From: AP-15 sp963736715
Lineage (GTDB): Bacteria > Pseudomonadota > Alphaproteobacteria > ATCC43930 > CGMCC-115725
Length of the DNA: 64,000 bases
Direction: 5' to 3'
Assembly: GCA_963736715.1 (NCBI GenBank)
Contig: CAVTQA010000007.1
Location: 186,001 to 250,000 of the forward strand
Positions 34,024 through 45,207 of this stretch are shown here, piece by piece; position 1 is the first letter of the stretch; each line of letters begins with the position of its first letter. The notes beneath the pieces are model-generated. The model was not told where the DNA came from and did not search any database. It was given only the letters and a program-made list of their open reading frames with translations. Made by a program: the position numbers and the translations under genes.

Positions 34024-35018
34024 TCGCGCCGGCCCGCCTGCAGTCGGATACGCGGATCGAGCACTGCGAGCGCCAGGTCGGAGATGAACACGCCGATAAC
34101 CGTGAGGAATGCCATAAACATCAAAAACGAGCCGGCCAGATACATGTCTTGACTGCGCAGGGCGTCGAGCAACATCGGTCCGGTCGTCGGCAACGACATC
34201 ACTACGGAGACGATTGCCGCTCCGGAGATGACGTGCGGCAAGAGCGACCCGATATCGGAGATAAACGGATTGAGGGCCATCCGCAAAGGATACTTGAATA
34301 ATAGTTTGAGGGGGTGAAGGCCCTTGGCCCGAGCCGTCACGACATACTGCTTCTGCAGTTCATCGAGCAGATTGGCGCGCAATCGCCGGATCATGCTCGC
34401 TGTTCCAGCCGTGCCGATAACGATGACCGGGATCCAAAGATGCGCCGCCACCGATAGAACCTTACCGAAACTCCAAGGTTGATCGACGTATTTGGGATCC
34501 ATTAGCCCGCCGATCGAAATGCCGAAATACACATTGGCCAAGTAAAGCAGAACGAGAGCCAGCAGAAAGCTCGGAGTCGCCAACCCTAGAAACCCGAGCA
34601 AGGTCAATAGGTGGTCCGACCAGCTGTACTGATGAGTTGCCGAATAAACTCCGATCGGGAATGCGACAATGTAGGTGAACAAGATCGTCGAGAGGGACAC
34701 AATGAAAGTCATTAATAGCCGGTCGCCGACCACTTGGTTCACTGGCAAATTATACGCAAACGAGTAGCCCATGTCGCCATGCAGGAGGCCGCCGGCCCAG
34801 AATATATATTGCTCCCAAACCGGGCGATCGAAACCATACTCCGCTTTCAAGAAATTGATTTTGGCCAGGTCCGCCCCCTCACCCGAGCTTTGCAGTTCGG
34901 CGATGTAGGTGGAAAAGTAATCCCCTGGCGGCAGGTTGATAATAGTGAAGATCACGATACTGATCGCGATCAGGGTGGGGATCATGATCAGAATGCGGTG
35001 CACAATATAGCTGAGCAT
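34020..35018 (-). CDS. ABC importer permease, OppB type
   Basis: 332 residues starting MLSYIVHRILIMIPTLIAIS at 35018. The 152 residues of open frame upstream lie inside the substrate-binding protein gene and are rejected. The N-terminal membrane helix, the INLPPGDYF motif and the EAA loop ARAKGLHPLKLLFKYPLR identify an OppB-like subunit with about six membrane helices. It forms the translocation channel with the OppC-type protein encoded directly after it. Confidence 0.92.
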   Translation of the reverse strand: MLSYIVHRILIMIPTLIAISIVIFTIINLPPGDYFSTYIAELQSSGEGADLAKINFLKAEYGFDRPVWEQYIFWAGGLLHGDMGYSFAYNLPVNQVVGDRLLMTFIVSLSTILFTYIVAFPIGVYSATHQYSWSDHLLTLLGFLGLATPSFLLALVLLYLANVYFGISIGGLMDPKYVDQPWSFGKVLSVAAHLWIPVIVIGTAGTASMIRRLRANLLDELQKQYVVTARAKGLHPLKLLFKYPLRMALNPFISDIGSLLPHVISGAAIVSVVMSLPTTGPMLLDALRSQDMYLAGSFLMFMAFLTVIGVFISDLALAVLDPRIRLQAGRRE

Positions 35019-35031
35019 CTTGCCTCGCTTC

Positions 35032-36991
35032 CTACCGAGGCGTTGGCGCTGAGGTGGTTGCGGCCGCCGATTTCGCCGTTGTCTCGGATAGGTCAAACCA
35101 AAACCCGTCCGGCTTGTAAATCCCGAAATACGCCCCCGGATCCCAATTGTAGATCCCCTGTTCGGGAACGTTGCGAAGTTTGTCGTTAACGACAACGGGT
35201 TGTAGCACGCCCGCGACGGTTCCGATCGAGAACACCTCGTCGGCCCAGATCTGAAGCATGTCATGCCAAACGCGCGTGTGTTCTTCCTCAGACCCCGCGG
35301 CAAGCCACTCTTCGTAAAGCTGCAGCAGCTGAATGGCGGAGGGTAGACCCGGGGGTTCACCGGCCCCGCCCTTTGTCTCATAATACTGACCCCATTTGGG
35401 CCATTCGAGTTGCTGCTGAGTAGTCGGCGCGAACTCCCAGGGCGACATGGCGGGGGTGGCCAAGCCGTTTTCAATTCCCTTATCGATCGACATCAACGCC
35501 TCGCCGGAAAAGACTCGTCGCCGGAACAAGGTCAACTGCGACGGTTTGGCGAAGAGCTTGATCCCAATGTGACGCCAGGAATCCCTGATCAGCTCAAGGA
35601 CGTCCGATTGTTCGGTCGACTCTCCCGAATTCTCGACGATGATCTCTACCGGCCTTCCGTCCGGAAGCTGCCGCATGCCGTCGCTTCCTTTGGCGAGCCC
35701 GATCAGGTCAAGAAGACGGTTGGCCTCATGCGGGTCGAACTGTGCCCAAGCCGAACGATACCGCGGATCATAGAGCGGACTCTGCGGCAGCAATGTGTTC
35801 TGGCCTTCTATGGCCAGCCCGAAATAAATAACCTGGTTGATCTCGTGGCGATTGACCGCGAGCGACAAGGCGCGTCGAAAACGCAAATCCCGCACGAGAC
35901 CACGCCAGACATCGTCATTGACATTTAGGTTGGGGTAAAGCGCCAGCTGACTGCCGGGGCCGGTTCGCCAAAGCCGTACCTTGTAGTGATTGCGCTCTTC
36001 ACTCGCCTTTAGAAAAGTATAGTTGTCGAAGCGCAGATAGCGGGCTTGGAGATCGCTCTCTCCGGCGCCGGTCTTGGCCGGAATGATCTTGTTATCGGCT
36101 ATCGACAATGTTACTCGATCGATGTACGGAAGTTGATTTCCTTGCTTATCTATCCTATAATAATATGGGTTCCTTTCGAATATAAAGCGGTCGGCAGGCG
36201 GTCTCGTTTTAAGTATCCAAGGCTGCAAAGACGGCAAGTCAGGGTTATCATTTCGATACATCGCGTCTAATTTATTGTGATACGCCGCCCAATTGCGTTG
36301 ATTTGCCGCTTTTACCAGAGCATCTAACGCCGCCTTGTCCGCATATTTCTCGTGGAATTGCTTGAGATAATGAGACGGCCTGTAGATAAAGAGCGGGCTC
36401 GGGCCGGCCAGATCCGGCAAGAAGAGCGGGTTCGGTCGTGCCCAGCTATAGCGAACTACCGTCTCGCTCACCACCTCGAAGCGAGGTCGTTCACCTTGCG
36501 GCAGCATCGAAATTGGCATTCCCGATGGCGACAAGTGCTTATTCTGTGCGACATCCTCAAACCAATATCGGAAATCTTCCGTGGTGAACGGTTGTCCGTC
36601 CGACCATCTATGTCCTTTGCGCAAGTAGAGCGTGAAGATCCGATTGTCTTCTATTTCGATCGATTTGAGGATATCGGGCGCAAATTTAAGCGAAGGGGTA
36701 TACCCGACCAGCCTCGCATAGCCGTACACCACCATCATACGGGTGTCCTTGGGGCCACCCATAAGCATGCGCAACTCACCCCCCGGGGTGCCGATGGATT
36801 CCAGCTCTGCCACAGCCGGATCCTCTGGCACCCGATCCTCGAACTCGGGGCAGGTTTCCACTTCCTACATCGTTCTTAAGAGCTGGCGTTTCCTGCAATT
36901 CGGCCCGTGCTTCGTTTGGCACGGCAAGCGCGACAGCCGCCGCAAATCCCAGTCGCATCGCTTCGCGGCGGTTGGGATGGGTCTCGGTCAT
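35032..36991 (-). pseudogene. ABC importer substrate-binding protein (family 5), frame broken near 36847
   Basis: The start at 36991 reads MTETHPNRREAMRLGFAAAV, a Tat/Sec-like signal peptide, and continues to GSGNLP. From there the conserved protein runs in the next frame as EDRVPEDPAVAELESIG to the stop at 35032. Family-5 binding-protein motifs follow (RLVGYTPSLKF, LRKGHRWSDGQPFTTEDFRYW, RRALSLAVNRHEINQVIY). Removing one base from CCCC (minus strand, 36850-36847) joins them into 652 residues. Without that, the mature domain starts only at an unlikely GTG (36861) and has no signal peptide. A sequencing error is likely; a +1 slip or real loss of function is possible. It should bind the ligand for the permeases encoded after it. 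Confidence 0.75.
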
Positions 36992-37004
36992 GGGCGCGGT
37001 GGAT

Positions 37005-38908
<1,904 letters not shown>

Positions 38909-38912
<4 letters not shown>

Positions 38913-39430
38913 ACAGCGGCTCCGGCCGCGTTCCCAAACCGCGGTTCCGTGGCCCGTAATTCGATGCCGAGGGCCTGCAGATTGGCCAATGTGGCCGGAT
39001 CTAATGATAAGCCACGCATCTCGGCAGCTTTGGCCGAGGCGATTACCAATTCGGGAAATCCCTCAACCCGGCTGTCGACTCGCAAGGTCGACCAGCCGGC
39101 GCGGAGCTTGAGTTGCATCCACCCGCCACTCCCGTCCCTGCGGGTCGAATAATAGGAAAGTTTCATGCGGTCGAGCTTGCTCCACCAGATTGAGGCCTGC
39201 AGCAGACCCGAAGATTGCAAAGCCGCCTCGGTCACTTCGATCGAGGTGCAATGGCGAAGCGCGGTACGGATTCCAAATACCGCAAAAAGGGCTGCAAACC
39301 CACCCAGCATTGTCCCGCCGACAATTCCGACCGGCACGATCGCGAGTACCGCAACCGTCGGAAAGAATCCGGCTGCCGCCCGAAGATAATCCCCGAAGAG
39401 AGCCGAAGGTGGATAGGCGTGGCGGGTCAT
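38909..39430 (-). CDS. Membrane protein with two N-terminal helices, PH-like soluble domain
   Basis: 173 residues. One hydrophobic hairpin (FFPTVAVLAIVPVGIVGGTM then FAALFAVFGI) is followed by a soluble half that reads like a bacterial PH/YdbT-type domain: IEVTEAALQSSGLLQASIWWSKLDRMKL and STLRVDSRVEGFPELV. The start overlaps the deacetylase stop (ATGA at 39427-39430) and the end overlaps the importer ATPase gene. This double coupling ties glycan synthesis to the importer. Function unknown; the PH-like reading is by pattern only. Confidence 0.6.
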
Positions 39431-40218
39431 GCCGGATCAAGCATATCAGGGGAGAAGATTTTTCCTGCATCGAGCCACAGCACCGCGGGATGGGCGATGC
39501 TCAGGGCGATCAGCCGCTCAAGGAACGCGTCCGTCGCCTCGTCCTGGACCAGATGGTGGGTCAGAATTCCTGTCGGCTCGTCCGCGCACACGACGCAAAG
39601 GCGGCGCGCCCGCAGGTGTTCCACCAGACCGCCCAGCGCCGCATCTTCCCCAACAAACCCGCGGCTTCCCGTCCAGGCAACAAGGTCGACATTGATATTC
39701 ACCTCTTTGACGCCCAGCGCCCGGGGAGAAGCGCTCCGCGGCCCGGCTCGTGAAATCCCGGTGAGGCCACAACCGGCGAGCAAACCCAAAAGCGAGTCAT
39801 CAAACCGGTTCCACGGTGGTACCAGGACCGGTTGCGCTCGGATGCCGAATAAATCGCTTAGGCGCGCCCGCCCGGCGGCCAACTCGGACGCTACCTCTGG
39901 TCTTGCGCGTCCCGCCGGGAATTCGCTCTTTTTCCCGATGCCCGAGTGGTTCAAATGCCGCCAACCATGCTGGAGAACCGCAACACAGGCTTTCGGTGCT
40001 GATCGCAGGTAGCAGGCAAGCCACTCAGCAAGCTCCTGTTCAGCATCAGCAGGTATTACCGCGAGTGAGACCGGCACTCCCGACGCGATCGACAGTAAGC
40101 GGCCGAGACTTGCGGTCGGTGTCACCGCGTCGTCGTCGCGCCACCATAGTGTCGCGACCTTCCCCGCCTCCTCCCATCGATCGAACTCGGCCATGAGATC
40201 CGGCCATTTCAACATCAT
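39427..40218 (-). CDS. Polysaccharide deacetylase-like protein
   Basis: 263 residues. Metal- and catalysis-type motifs of the polysaccharide deacetylase fold are readable in order: LWWRDDDAVTPT (Asp pair), VLQHGWRHLNHSG (His-x-x-x-His), PVLVPPWNRFDDS and GILTHHLVQDE. The family removes acetyl groups from N-acetyl sugars with a metal-bound water. No signal peptide is seen, so action may be cytoplasmic on a lipid-linked precursor. It follows the COG4671-type gene by 30 bases and is coupled to the next gene. Confidence 0.75.
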   Translation of the reverse strand: MMLKWPDLMAEFDRWEEAGKVATLWWRDDDAVTPTASLGRLLSIASGVPVSLAVIPADAEQELAEWLACYLRSAPKACVAVLQHGWRHLNHSGIGKKSEFPAGRARPEVASELAAGRARLSDLFGIRAQPVLVPPWNRFDDSLLGLLAGCGLTGISRAGPRSASPRALGVKEVNINVDLVAWTGSRGFVGEDAALGGLVEHLRARRLCVVCADEPTGILTHHLVQDEATDAFLERLIALSIAHPAVLWLDAGKIFSPDMLDPA

Positions 40219-40248
40219 CGGCCCGGCAACAACCCGGTTATAAGCAGA

Positions 40249-41445
40249 TCATATCGCTAGTCCCGAGCGACGCCAAATCCTCGCTCCGGGAGATCGGATC
40301 ATATCCGCTATCAGCCGAGCACTTCGTCGAGCGCCTCCGGTGTCAATCGCAATCGTTGCCGCGCGAGCAAAAATCGCACGATCTATCGCAGAGGCGAGGC
40401 GTTCGGGCGACAGCTGGTTTTCGGGGAGAAGTTCGAGAAGGCCGCAGGCCGCAAGCCGTTCCGCGCGTAAGCTCTGCTCGGTCTCGCGCCCGGATGCAAA
40501 CGGCACGACGACGGCGGCTGCTCCGGCCGCGAGAATATCAAGCACTGTATTGTACCCGGCTTGGCTGACAGAGACACGGCAGCGCCGCAAAATTTGCGGA
40601 AAATCCGACCGGTACCGTTCGAGGACAACTCCCGCGGGCAGATCCCTGGCGAGTGCGGCGAATTCCGGTTCGGGCAGGTTGGGGCCGGCAAGCAGGCGCC
40701 ATCTGAGGTTCGCCAAGTATCCCTGCCGGCGGGTGTCGATAGCGGTTCTCAGCAATGCACCGCCGACCGCACCTCCGCCCACCGAGACCACAACCTCATC
40801 GGCGCCGGCAATCTCGTCCGCGGCAGCCGCATCACCTTCCTCATAGGCCGCCGCTATGTAGCCGGTATATATCAGTCTGTCGCTGATTTCCGATGCAAGC
40901 GGGAAGCTGTCTTCGAGCGGAATGAATGCGGGATCGCCATGAACCAGCACGAAATCAAAATCATTGCGCACCCGATCGACGATCTCCTCGGAACGCCGCG
41001 GGTCTTTCGGCAACACCACGATGTCGCGCAGCGAACAAAGAATAAGCGGCCGGGGACGTCGCGCCCGGGCGGCTTCGATCAGCCCATCAAGCTCAAAGCG
41101 AAACGCCCGCCGGCCAAACGGAAACGCTTCGATCAACAAAGCATCAAGTTGCTCGTCCGCAAACGCGGCCAAGAGCACCGAGCGGCGTGCCGTTCGCAGC
41201 TGGTCGTCAACCGGACGGTCCATCTCGTCCACAAGCACCTTGAACCCCGCATCGCGAGCTCTGATCGGGGGCAGCTGGATGACGCGTTCGGCCGAGGTGC
41301 ATGCCAGAGCGGAAAGCGGCTCTCCTCCCGAGATCAGAGTGACCCTGATACCTTCTCGCACCAGCGCCTCGACAATTCGTAATGAGCGACGCAAATGCCC
41401 GATCCCGAGCAGGTGCTGTACGTAGAACAGGACGGAGCCGGTCAT
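40249..41445 (-). CDS. COG4671-type (MurG-like) glycosyltransferase
   Basis: 398 residues. The N-terminal fold starts FYVQHLLGIGHLRRSLRI, with the Gly-x-Gly-His-x-Arg-Arg motif of this predicted transferase family. The C-terminal half holds the nucleotide-sugar-binding region (VVVSVGGGAVGGAL, SVSQAGYNTVLDILAAG, PFASGRETEQ), as in GT28/MurG folds. No membrane segment. It is a paralogue in architecture of the first gene of the operon (43918-45153). The acceptor and sugar are unknown. Confidence 0.75.
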   Translation of the reverse strand: MTGSVLFYVQHLLGIGHLRRSLRIVEALVREGIRVTLISGGEPLSALACTSAERVIQLPPIRARDAGFKVLVDEMDRPVDDQLRTARRSVLLAAFADEQLDALLIEAFPFGRRAFRFELDGLIEAARARRPRPLILCSLRDIVVLPKDPRRSEEIVDRVRNDFDFVLVHGDPAFIPLEDSFPLASEISDRLIYTGYIAAAYEEGDAAAADEIAGADEVVVSVGGGAVGGALLRTAIDTRRQGYLANLRWRLLAGPNLPEPEFAALARDLPAGVVLERYRSDFPQILRRCRVSVSQAGYNTVLDILAAGAAAVVVPFASGRETEQSLRAERLAACGLLELLPENQLSPERLASAIDRAIFARAATIAIDTGGARRSARLIADMIRSPGARIWRRSGLAI

Positions 41446-41461
41446 AGTTCGTCGGCTTCGA

Positions 41462-42568
41462 TTACGCCCGGCTTCCCGACGATACCCTGTCGATCAACGC
41501 ATTCAGGCGACGAGCGGCTGAGGATATGTCGTGCTCCGCCCTGACGCGGTATCGAGCCGCTTCGCCCAAGGCAGCACGCCGGGGGCGGTCGGCGAGCAGG
41601 CTGCGCACCGCCCGGGCAAAGGCCGGCGCATCGCTCGGTGGGACGAGCAGGCCGGTTACGCCATGAACGACGATCTCGCTGACGCCGCCCACGGCGCCTG
41701 CCACCACCGGCACTCCGCTCGCCTGCGCCTCCAGCAGCGCCATGCCGAAGGCTTCGTTGAGAGCCGGCCACACGCACAGATCGGCCGAGGCCAACCGCCG
41801 TGCAATTTCCGTGGGACCGATCTCTCCTGCCCAGGTCACCCGGCCTTCGAGCGGATACAGAGCCTCCTCGACAGCGCGCCGCGCCGGCCCGTCACCAATC
41901 ACCTCCAATGACCATGGCAGATCGAGTAGACGCGAGAGGGCATCCCCGAGAATTTGGTACGAAGCGAGCTTGTCGCCGTAGCGCATCATGGCGACCGCGA
42001 CCAGACGCGGCGGCCCAGCCCTGACGCATGCTTCACCAGAATAGGAAGCAGCATCGATAAAGGGCTTGAAGGCTGCCCAACGCCGCGCGTCCCGCAACAA
42101 CGGCAGGACGCACTCCCGATCAGCCGGGTTCAGCCCGATCACCGCGTCGGCGCGCCTAATCGCGCGCTCAGCCGCCAGACGACCGGCCGCCCAGCCGCGC
42201 GCCGCCTGCTTTGGCGCATCGGAAGCCTCGGCGACGACATAAGGAATGCGGAGAACATCTGCGATCTGCGGGCCCAGCCAGTCCGGCGCCTTATGATAGA
42301 GGTGATAGGTAAACCAAAGCTCCGGAGCAGTCATCGGCGCCTCGCGGCAGCGGCGGACAAAGCGCGCCGCAAGCCGTGCGCCGAGAGACGCCACCCGCGC
42401 CTGGCGCAGCGGGTCGCCGCTCCCGTCATAGCTGCGAAATCGGGAGGCTATCAGGGTGTCATGCCCAGCCGCCCGCAACGCCGCGAGGAACAGCTGCGCA
42501 ACTCTACGGTCCCCCGAAGGAACTGGATGATCGGGAGGTTTCAGCGGCGCATAAAAGGCGATACGCAT
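41462..42568 (-). CDS. GT4-like glycosyltransferase
   Basis: 368 residues, GT-B fold. The N-terminus (MRIAFYAPLKPPDHPVPSGD) begins with a strand and Gly-loop. The C-terminal signature EAFGMALLEAQASGVPVVAG and GLLVPPSDAPAFARAV is the GT4 donor site with the E-x7-E type motif. The region WAGEIGPTEIARRLASADL is the usual helix before it. Its start overlaps the preceding GT4 gene by 28 bases. It adds a hexose-type sugar to an unknown acceptor in the same pathway as its neighbours. Confidence 0.85.
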   Translation of the reverse strand: MRIAFYAPLKPPDHPVPSGDRRVAQLFLAALRAAGHDTLIASRFRSYDGSGDPLRQARVASLGARLAARFVRRCREAPMTAPELWFTYHLYHKAPDWLGPQIADVLRIPYVVAEASDAPKQAARGWAAGRLAAERAIRRADAVIGLNPADRECVLPLLRDARRWAAFKPFIDAASYSGEACVRAGPPRLVAVAMMRYGDKLASYQILGDALSRLLDLPWSLEVIGDGPARRAVEEALYPLEGRVTWAGEIGPTEIARRLASADLCVWPALNEAFGMALLEAQASGVPVVAGAVGGVSEIVVHGVTGLLVPPSDAPAFARAVRSLLADRPRRAALGEAARYRVRAEHDISSAARRLNALIDRVSSGSRA

Positions 42569-43905
42569 TCTTCCATTTGAGCTGCGTTCTGCTCCCCGCC
42601 CGAAACTTCCACCGGGGATGGGAGAACAGGTCCACTGGGATCGCTTTCCCGGGGGGCGGCGGAAGTCAGCCCGAAAAGCGCTGCCAGAAACTCGATGCCG
42701 GCCTCCATTGAAAAGAGGCGGCGCACATGGTGTTCGCCGGCCGCACCAAGCCGAGCCCGCTCCTCAGGCTCGCGGATCAGCCGTTCCAGCGCTTCGGCGA
42801 GCGCAATCGGGTTGCCCGGCGGAACCAGCAAACCCGTGACCTCCTGCTCGATCAATTCCGGGATTGCCGAAACATTGGTCGAAATGCAGGCGAGTCGCTG
42901 GCTTTGCGCCTCGATGAGCACGTTGGGGAGGCCATCCCGGTCGCCGTCCTTCGCAACCTTGGATGCGAGCACGAACAGGTCGGTCTCACGATAGGCGGCG
43001 AGGACCTCCGGTTGGGCCAGGGCGCCCCGCCACTCTATCCGGTGCGACAGACCGAGTTGCTCCGCCTGGAGCCTCAGCGCCCCAGCGAGCGCGCCACCGC
43101 CGATATGAATAAAGCGCCACTGAAGGCCGGCAGGAAGAAGCGCAAGCGCTTCGAGCAGGTCGTCGTAGCCCTTTTTTGCGACTGCCCGACCAACTGAGAG
43201 GATGACGGCCGGCTGGTGCGGGTTGCTGCCGTTGCGCCAGCTCGCATGCTGCGGAGGCGCCTCGAAACGTTCAAGATCGAGCCCATGATAGCAGAGCCAT
43301 ACGGCGTCCGGCCGCGATATCAGGTCCGCGAGATGGCTGCGCGCGATCTCGGTACAGGTGACGACCCATTCTGCTTCCGCCAGCTTTGTGCGTTTCTCCC
43401 ATTCCGACAAAGTCCAGATATCGCGGGCGTGCGCCGACACTGTCCAGCCGAGACCAGTCAATAGCGCGGTATAACGGGCGACAGAGGCCGGCGTATGCAG
43501 AAAATGTGCGTGAATATGGCCGATGTCATGCGGCAGCTCGGCCGCCATCACCAACGCTTGGCCGAAGCGGCGGATGCGGTTCGGGGTCGGATCGCGTCTC
43601 AGGTCGGAGAGCCAGGCGGCCAGCGCCGCTGAGTATCCAGGCTGTCGGCGAGACCGCCGCCAGCCTCGCCAAATCCGGCCCATTTCCCGATGCAGGTATT
43701 CGGGAAGGTAAAGCAGCGCCGCACTGATCTGGCGATGGATCGGATGGATCGCGCGGTCGGTGGGATGGCGCAGAGAAACGATCAGAACCTCGAGCCCGAG
43801 GCGCTCCAGAGCCAAGATCTCCTGAGCGATGAAAGTTTCCGAAAGCCGCGGATACCCTTTGAGGACAAAAGCGACCCGTCCCGCTGCCGCCGGAGATGCC
43901 GCCAC
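42541..43905 (-). CDS. GT4-like glycosyltransferase (WcaL-like)
   Basis: 454 residues. The start FVLKGYPRLSETFIAQEILA is the signature opening of the colanic-acid/WcaL-type GT4 enzymes. The donor-binding half has ILSVGRAVAKKGYDDLLEAL, DRDGLPNVLIEAQSQRLACI and TGLLVPPGNPIALAEAL. The last 50 residues form a Pro/Glu-rich tail. It likely extends an exopolysaccharide or glycolipid. It lies 12 bases after the first operon gene. Confidence 0.85.
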   Translation of the reverse strand: MAASPAAAGRVAFVLKGYPRLSETFIAQEILALERLGLEVLIVSLRHPTDRAIHPIHRQISAALLYLPEYLHREMGRIWRGWRRSRRQPGYSAALAAWLSDLRRDPTPNRIRRFGQALVMAAELPHDIGHIHAHFLHTPASVARYTALLTGLGWTVSAHARDIWTLSEWEKRTKLAEAEWVVTCTEIARSHLADLISRPDAVWLCYHGLDLERFEAPPQHASWRNGSNPHQPAVILSVGRAVAKKGYDDLLEALALLPAGLQWRFIHIGGGALAGALRLQAEQLGLSHRIEWRGALAQPEVLAAYRETDLFVLASKVAKDGDRDGLPNVLIEAQSQRLACISTNVSAIPELIEQEVTGLLVPPGNPIALAEALERLIREPEERARLGAAGEHHVRRLFSMEAGIEFLAALFGLTSAAPRESDPSGPVLPSPVEVSGGEQNAAQMEECVSPFMRR

Positions 43906-43917
43906 ACTCAGGTTCCG

Positions 43918-45153
43918 TCAGGTTCCGTATCGCGCGCGTGCCGCAAAGCAACCGGCCCGCCCCTGGTCGAGCCACCACCGGGTCATACGGTTCACCTGCG
44001 GCATGCCGTCGAGCAAGCCGGGAATATGAACGGCGGACGGAGGCGGCTGCTGCGGGAGACGGCGAATGGCAGCGGCCATCATACGAGGATCGCGCCCTTG
44101 ATGCTCGGATAGCATCGCCAACAGGCCAAGCTCGGCGGCGCGCTTGGTCCTGATGAACTGCTCCAGGCGTGGGGCCGTCCTCGGGATGATCAGCGCACGC
44201 TTGTCGAAAGACAGGATCTCGCAAAAGGTGTTGTAGCCGCCCATCGCGACAACGCCAGCCGCCCGCGCCATCAGACTTTCGAGGCGGGCGTTAAAGGTGA
44301 TCGCCCGCACATTGTCGAGCTTGGCCGCTCGGCGGGCGAAAACCGCCCGCTGTTCGGGTAGCATAAAAGGACCGAAAACGAGCAGGGCAGGGTGAGGAAT
44401 AGTCCGGTCGTACTCGTAGGCTGACAGCACCAAATCGATCAAAGCCTCGCCATCCCCGCCGCCGCCCGGGGTGACCAGCAGGAAATTATCGATGCCCGCG
44501 ATCTCCGGTGTGAGTTGCAGCTCACCGGCGGTGCGCCTCAAATATCCAGTATAAATCATCCGCTCGTGAACGCTTGTTGGTACCGGGAGGCCCGCGAGCG
44601 GGTCGCAGATCTGCGGCAACCCATAGACCCAGATCTCGTCATAATACTCTTCCAGGGCCGGAACCACCTGCTTGCGTTCCCACTCGCTCTCGAGCGCTTC
44701 AGGATCGTCCATGACGTCGCGCAGCCCCAAGACCAGGGCGGTTCCACGCCTCTCCAGCAGATCGAGGGTATCGCGCACTTCGCCGCGCAATCCCAGGGGC
44801 TCCTTGTCGACTATCAGCAGGTCGGGGTCGAAGATGTCCGCCGTGTGGCGAATGATCGACGAGCGCATCGCCAATGTCTCATCGATGTCAATGTGCAGAT
44901 TGAGCGAGACGTATTCGCCATTTCGGAGCTTGATGACCCCGGGCACGCGCACAAAATCAACTCGGGAACGGAAATCGAAGCTGCCTATGATCGGCGACCC
45001 GGAAAGGATCAAAACCGAGACCGCGGGATCGGCCTCGACCAGCGAGTTCGCTATGGCCCGACATCGCCGCAAATGGCCTAGTCCGAAGCTGTCGTGGCTG
45101 TAGACAAGCACCCGTTTGTGATGACGGCGAACGGTCACACAGGGCTCTCTCAC
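43918..45153 (-). CDS. COG4671-type (MurG-like) glycosyltransferase, first gene of the glycan operon
   Basis: 411 residues. The opening VLVYSHDSFGLGHLRRCRAI carries the same Gly-x-Gly-His-x-Arg-Arg motif as the gene at 40249-41445. The C-terminal half has LLVTPGGGGDGEALIDLVLS, the AGVVAMGGYNTFCEILSF donor-site region and IIPRTAPRLEQFIRTKRA. Residues 95-150 add a helical insertion with DIFDPDLLIVDKEPLGLRG. It is transcribed leftward from a 54-base divergent promoter region shared with the ABC exporter gene, implying joint regulation. Confidence 0.78.
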   Translation of the reverse strand: MREPCVTVRRHHKRVLVYSHDSFGLGHLRRCRAIANSLVEADPAVSVLILSGSPIIGSFDFRSRVDFVRVPGVIKLRNGEYVSLNLHIDIDETLAMRSSIIRHTADIFDPDLLIVDKEPLGLRGEVRDTLDLLERRGTALVLGLRDVMDDPEALESEWERKQVVPALEEYYDEIWVYGLPQICDPLAGLPVPTSVHERMIYTGYLRRTAGELQLTPEIAGIDNFLLVTPGGGGDGEALIDLVLSAYEYDRTIPHPALLVFGPFMLPEQRAVFARRAAKLDNVRAITFNARLESLMARAAGVVAMGGYNTFCEILSFDKRALIIPRTAPRLEQFIRTKRAAELGLLAMLSEHQGRDPRMMAAAIRRLPQQPPPSAVHIPGLLDGMPQVNRMTRWWLDQGRAGCFAARARYGT

Positions 45154-45207
45154 ATATATCGACCCCCGACTATTGCATAAGCGGCGTCATCGCGAAATGA
45201 TCTTTTC

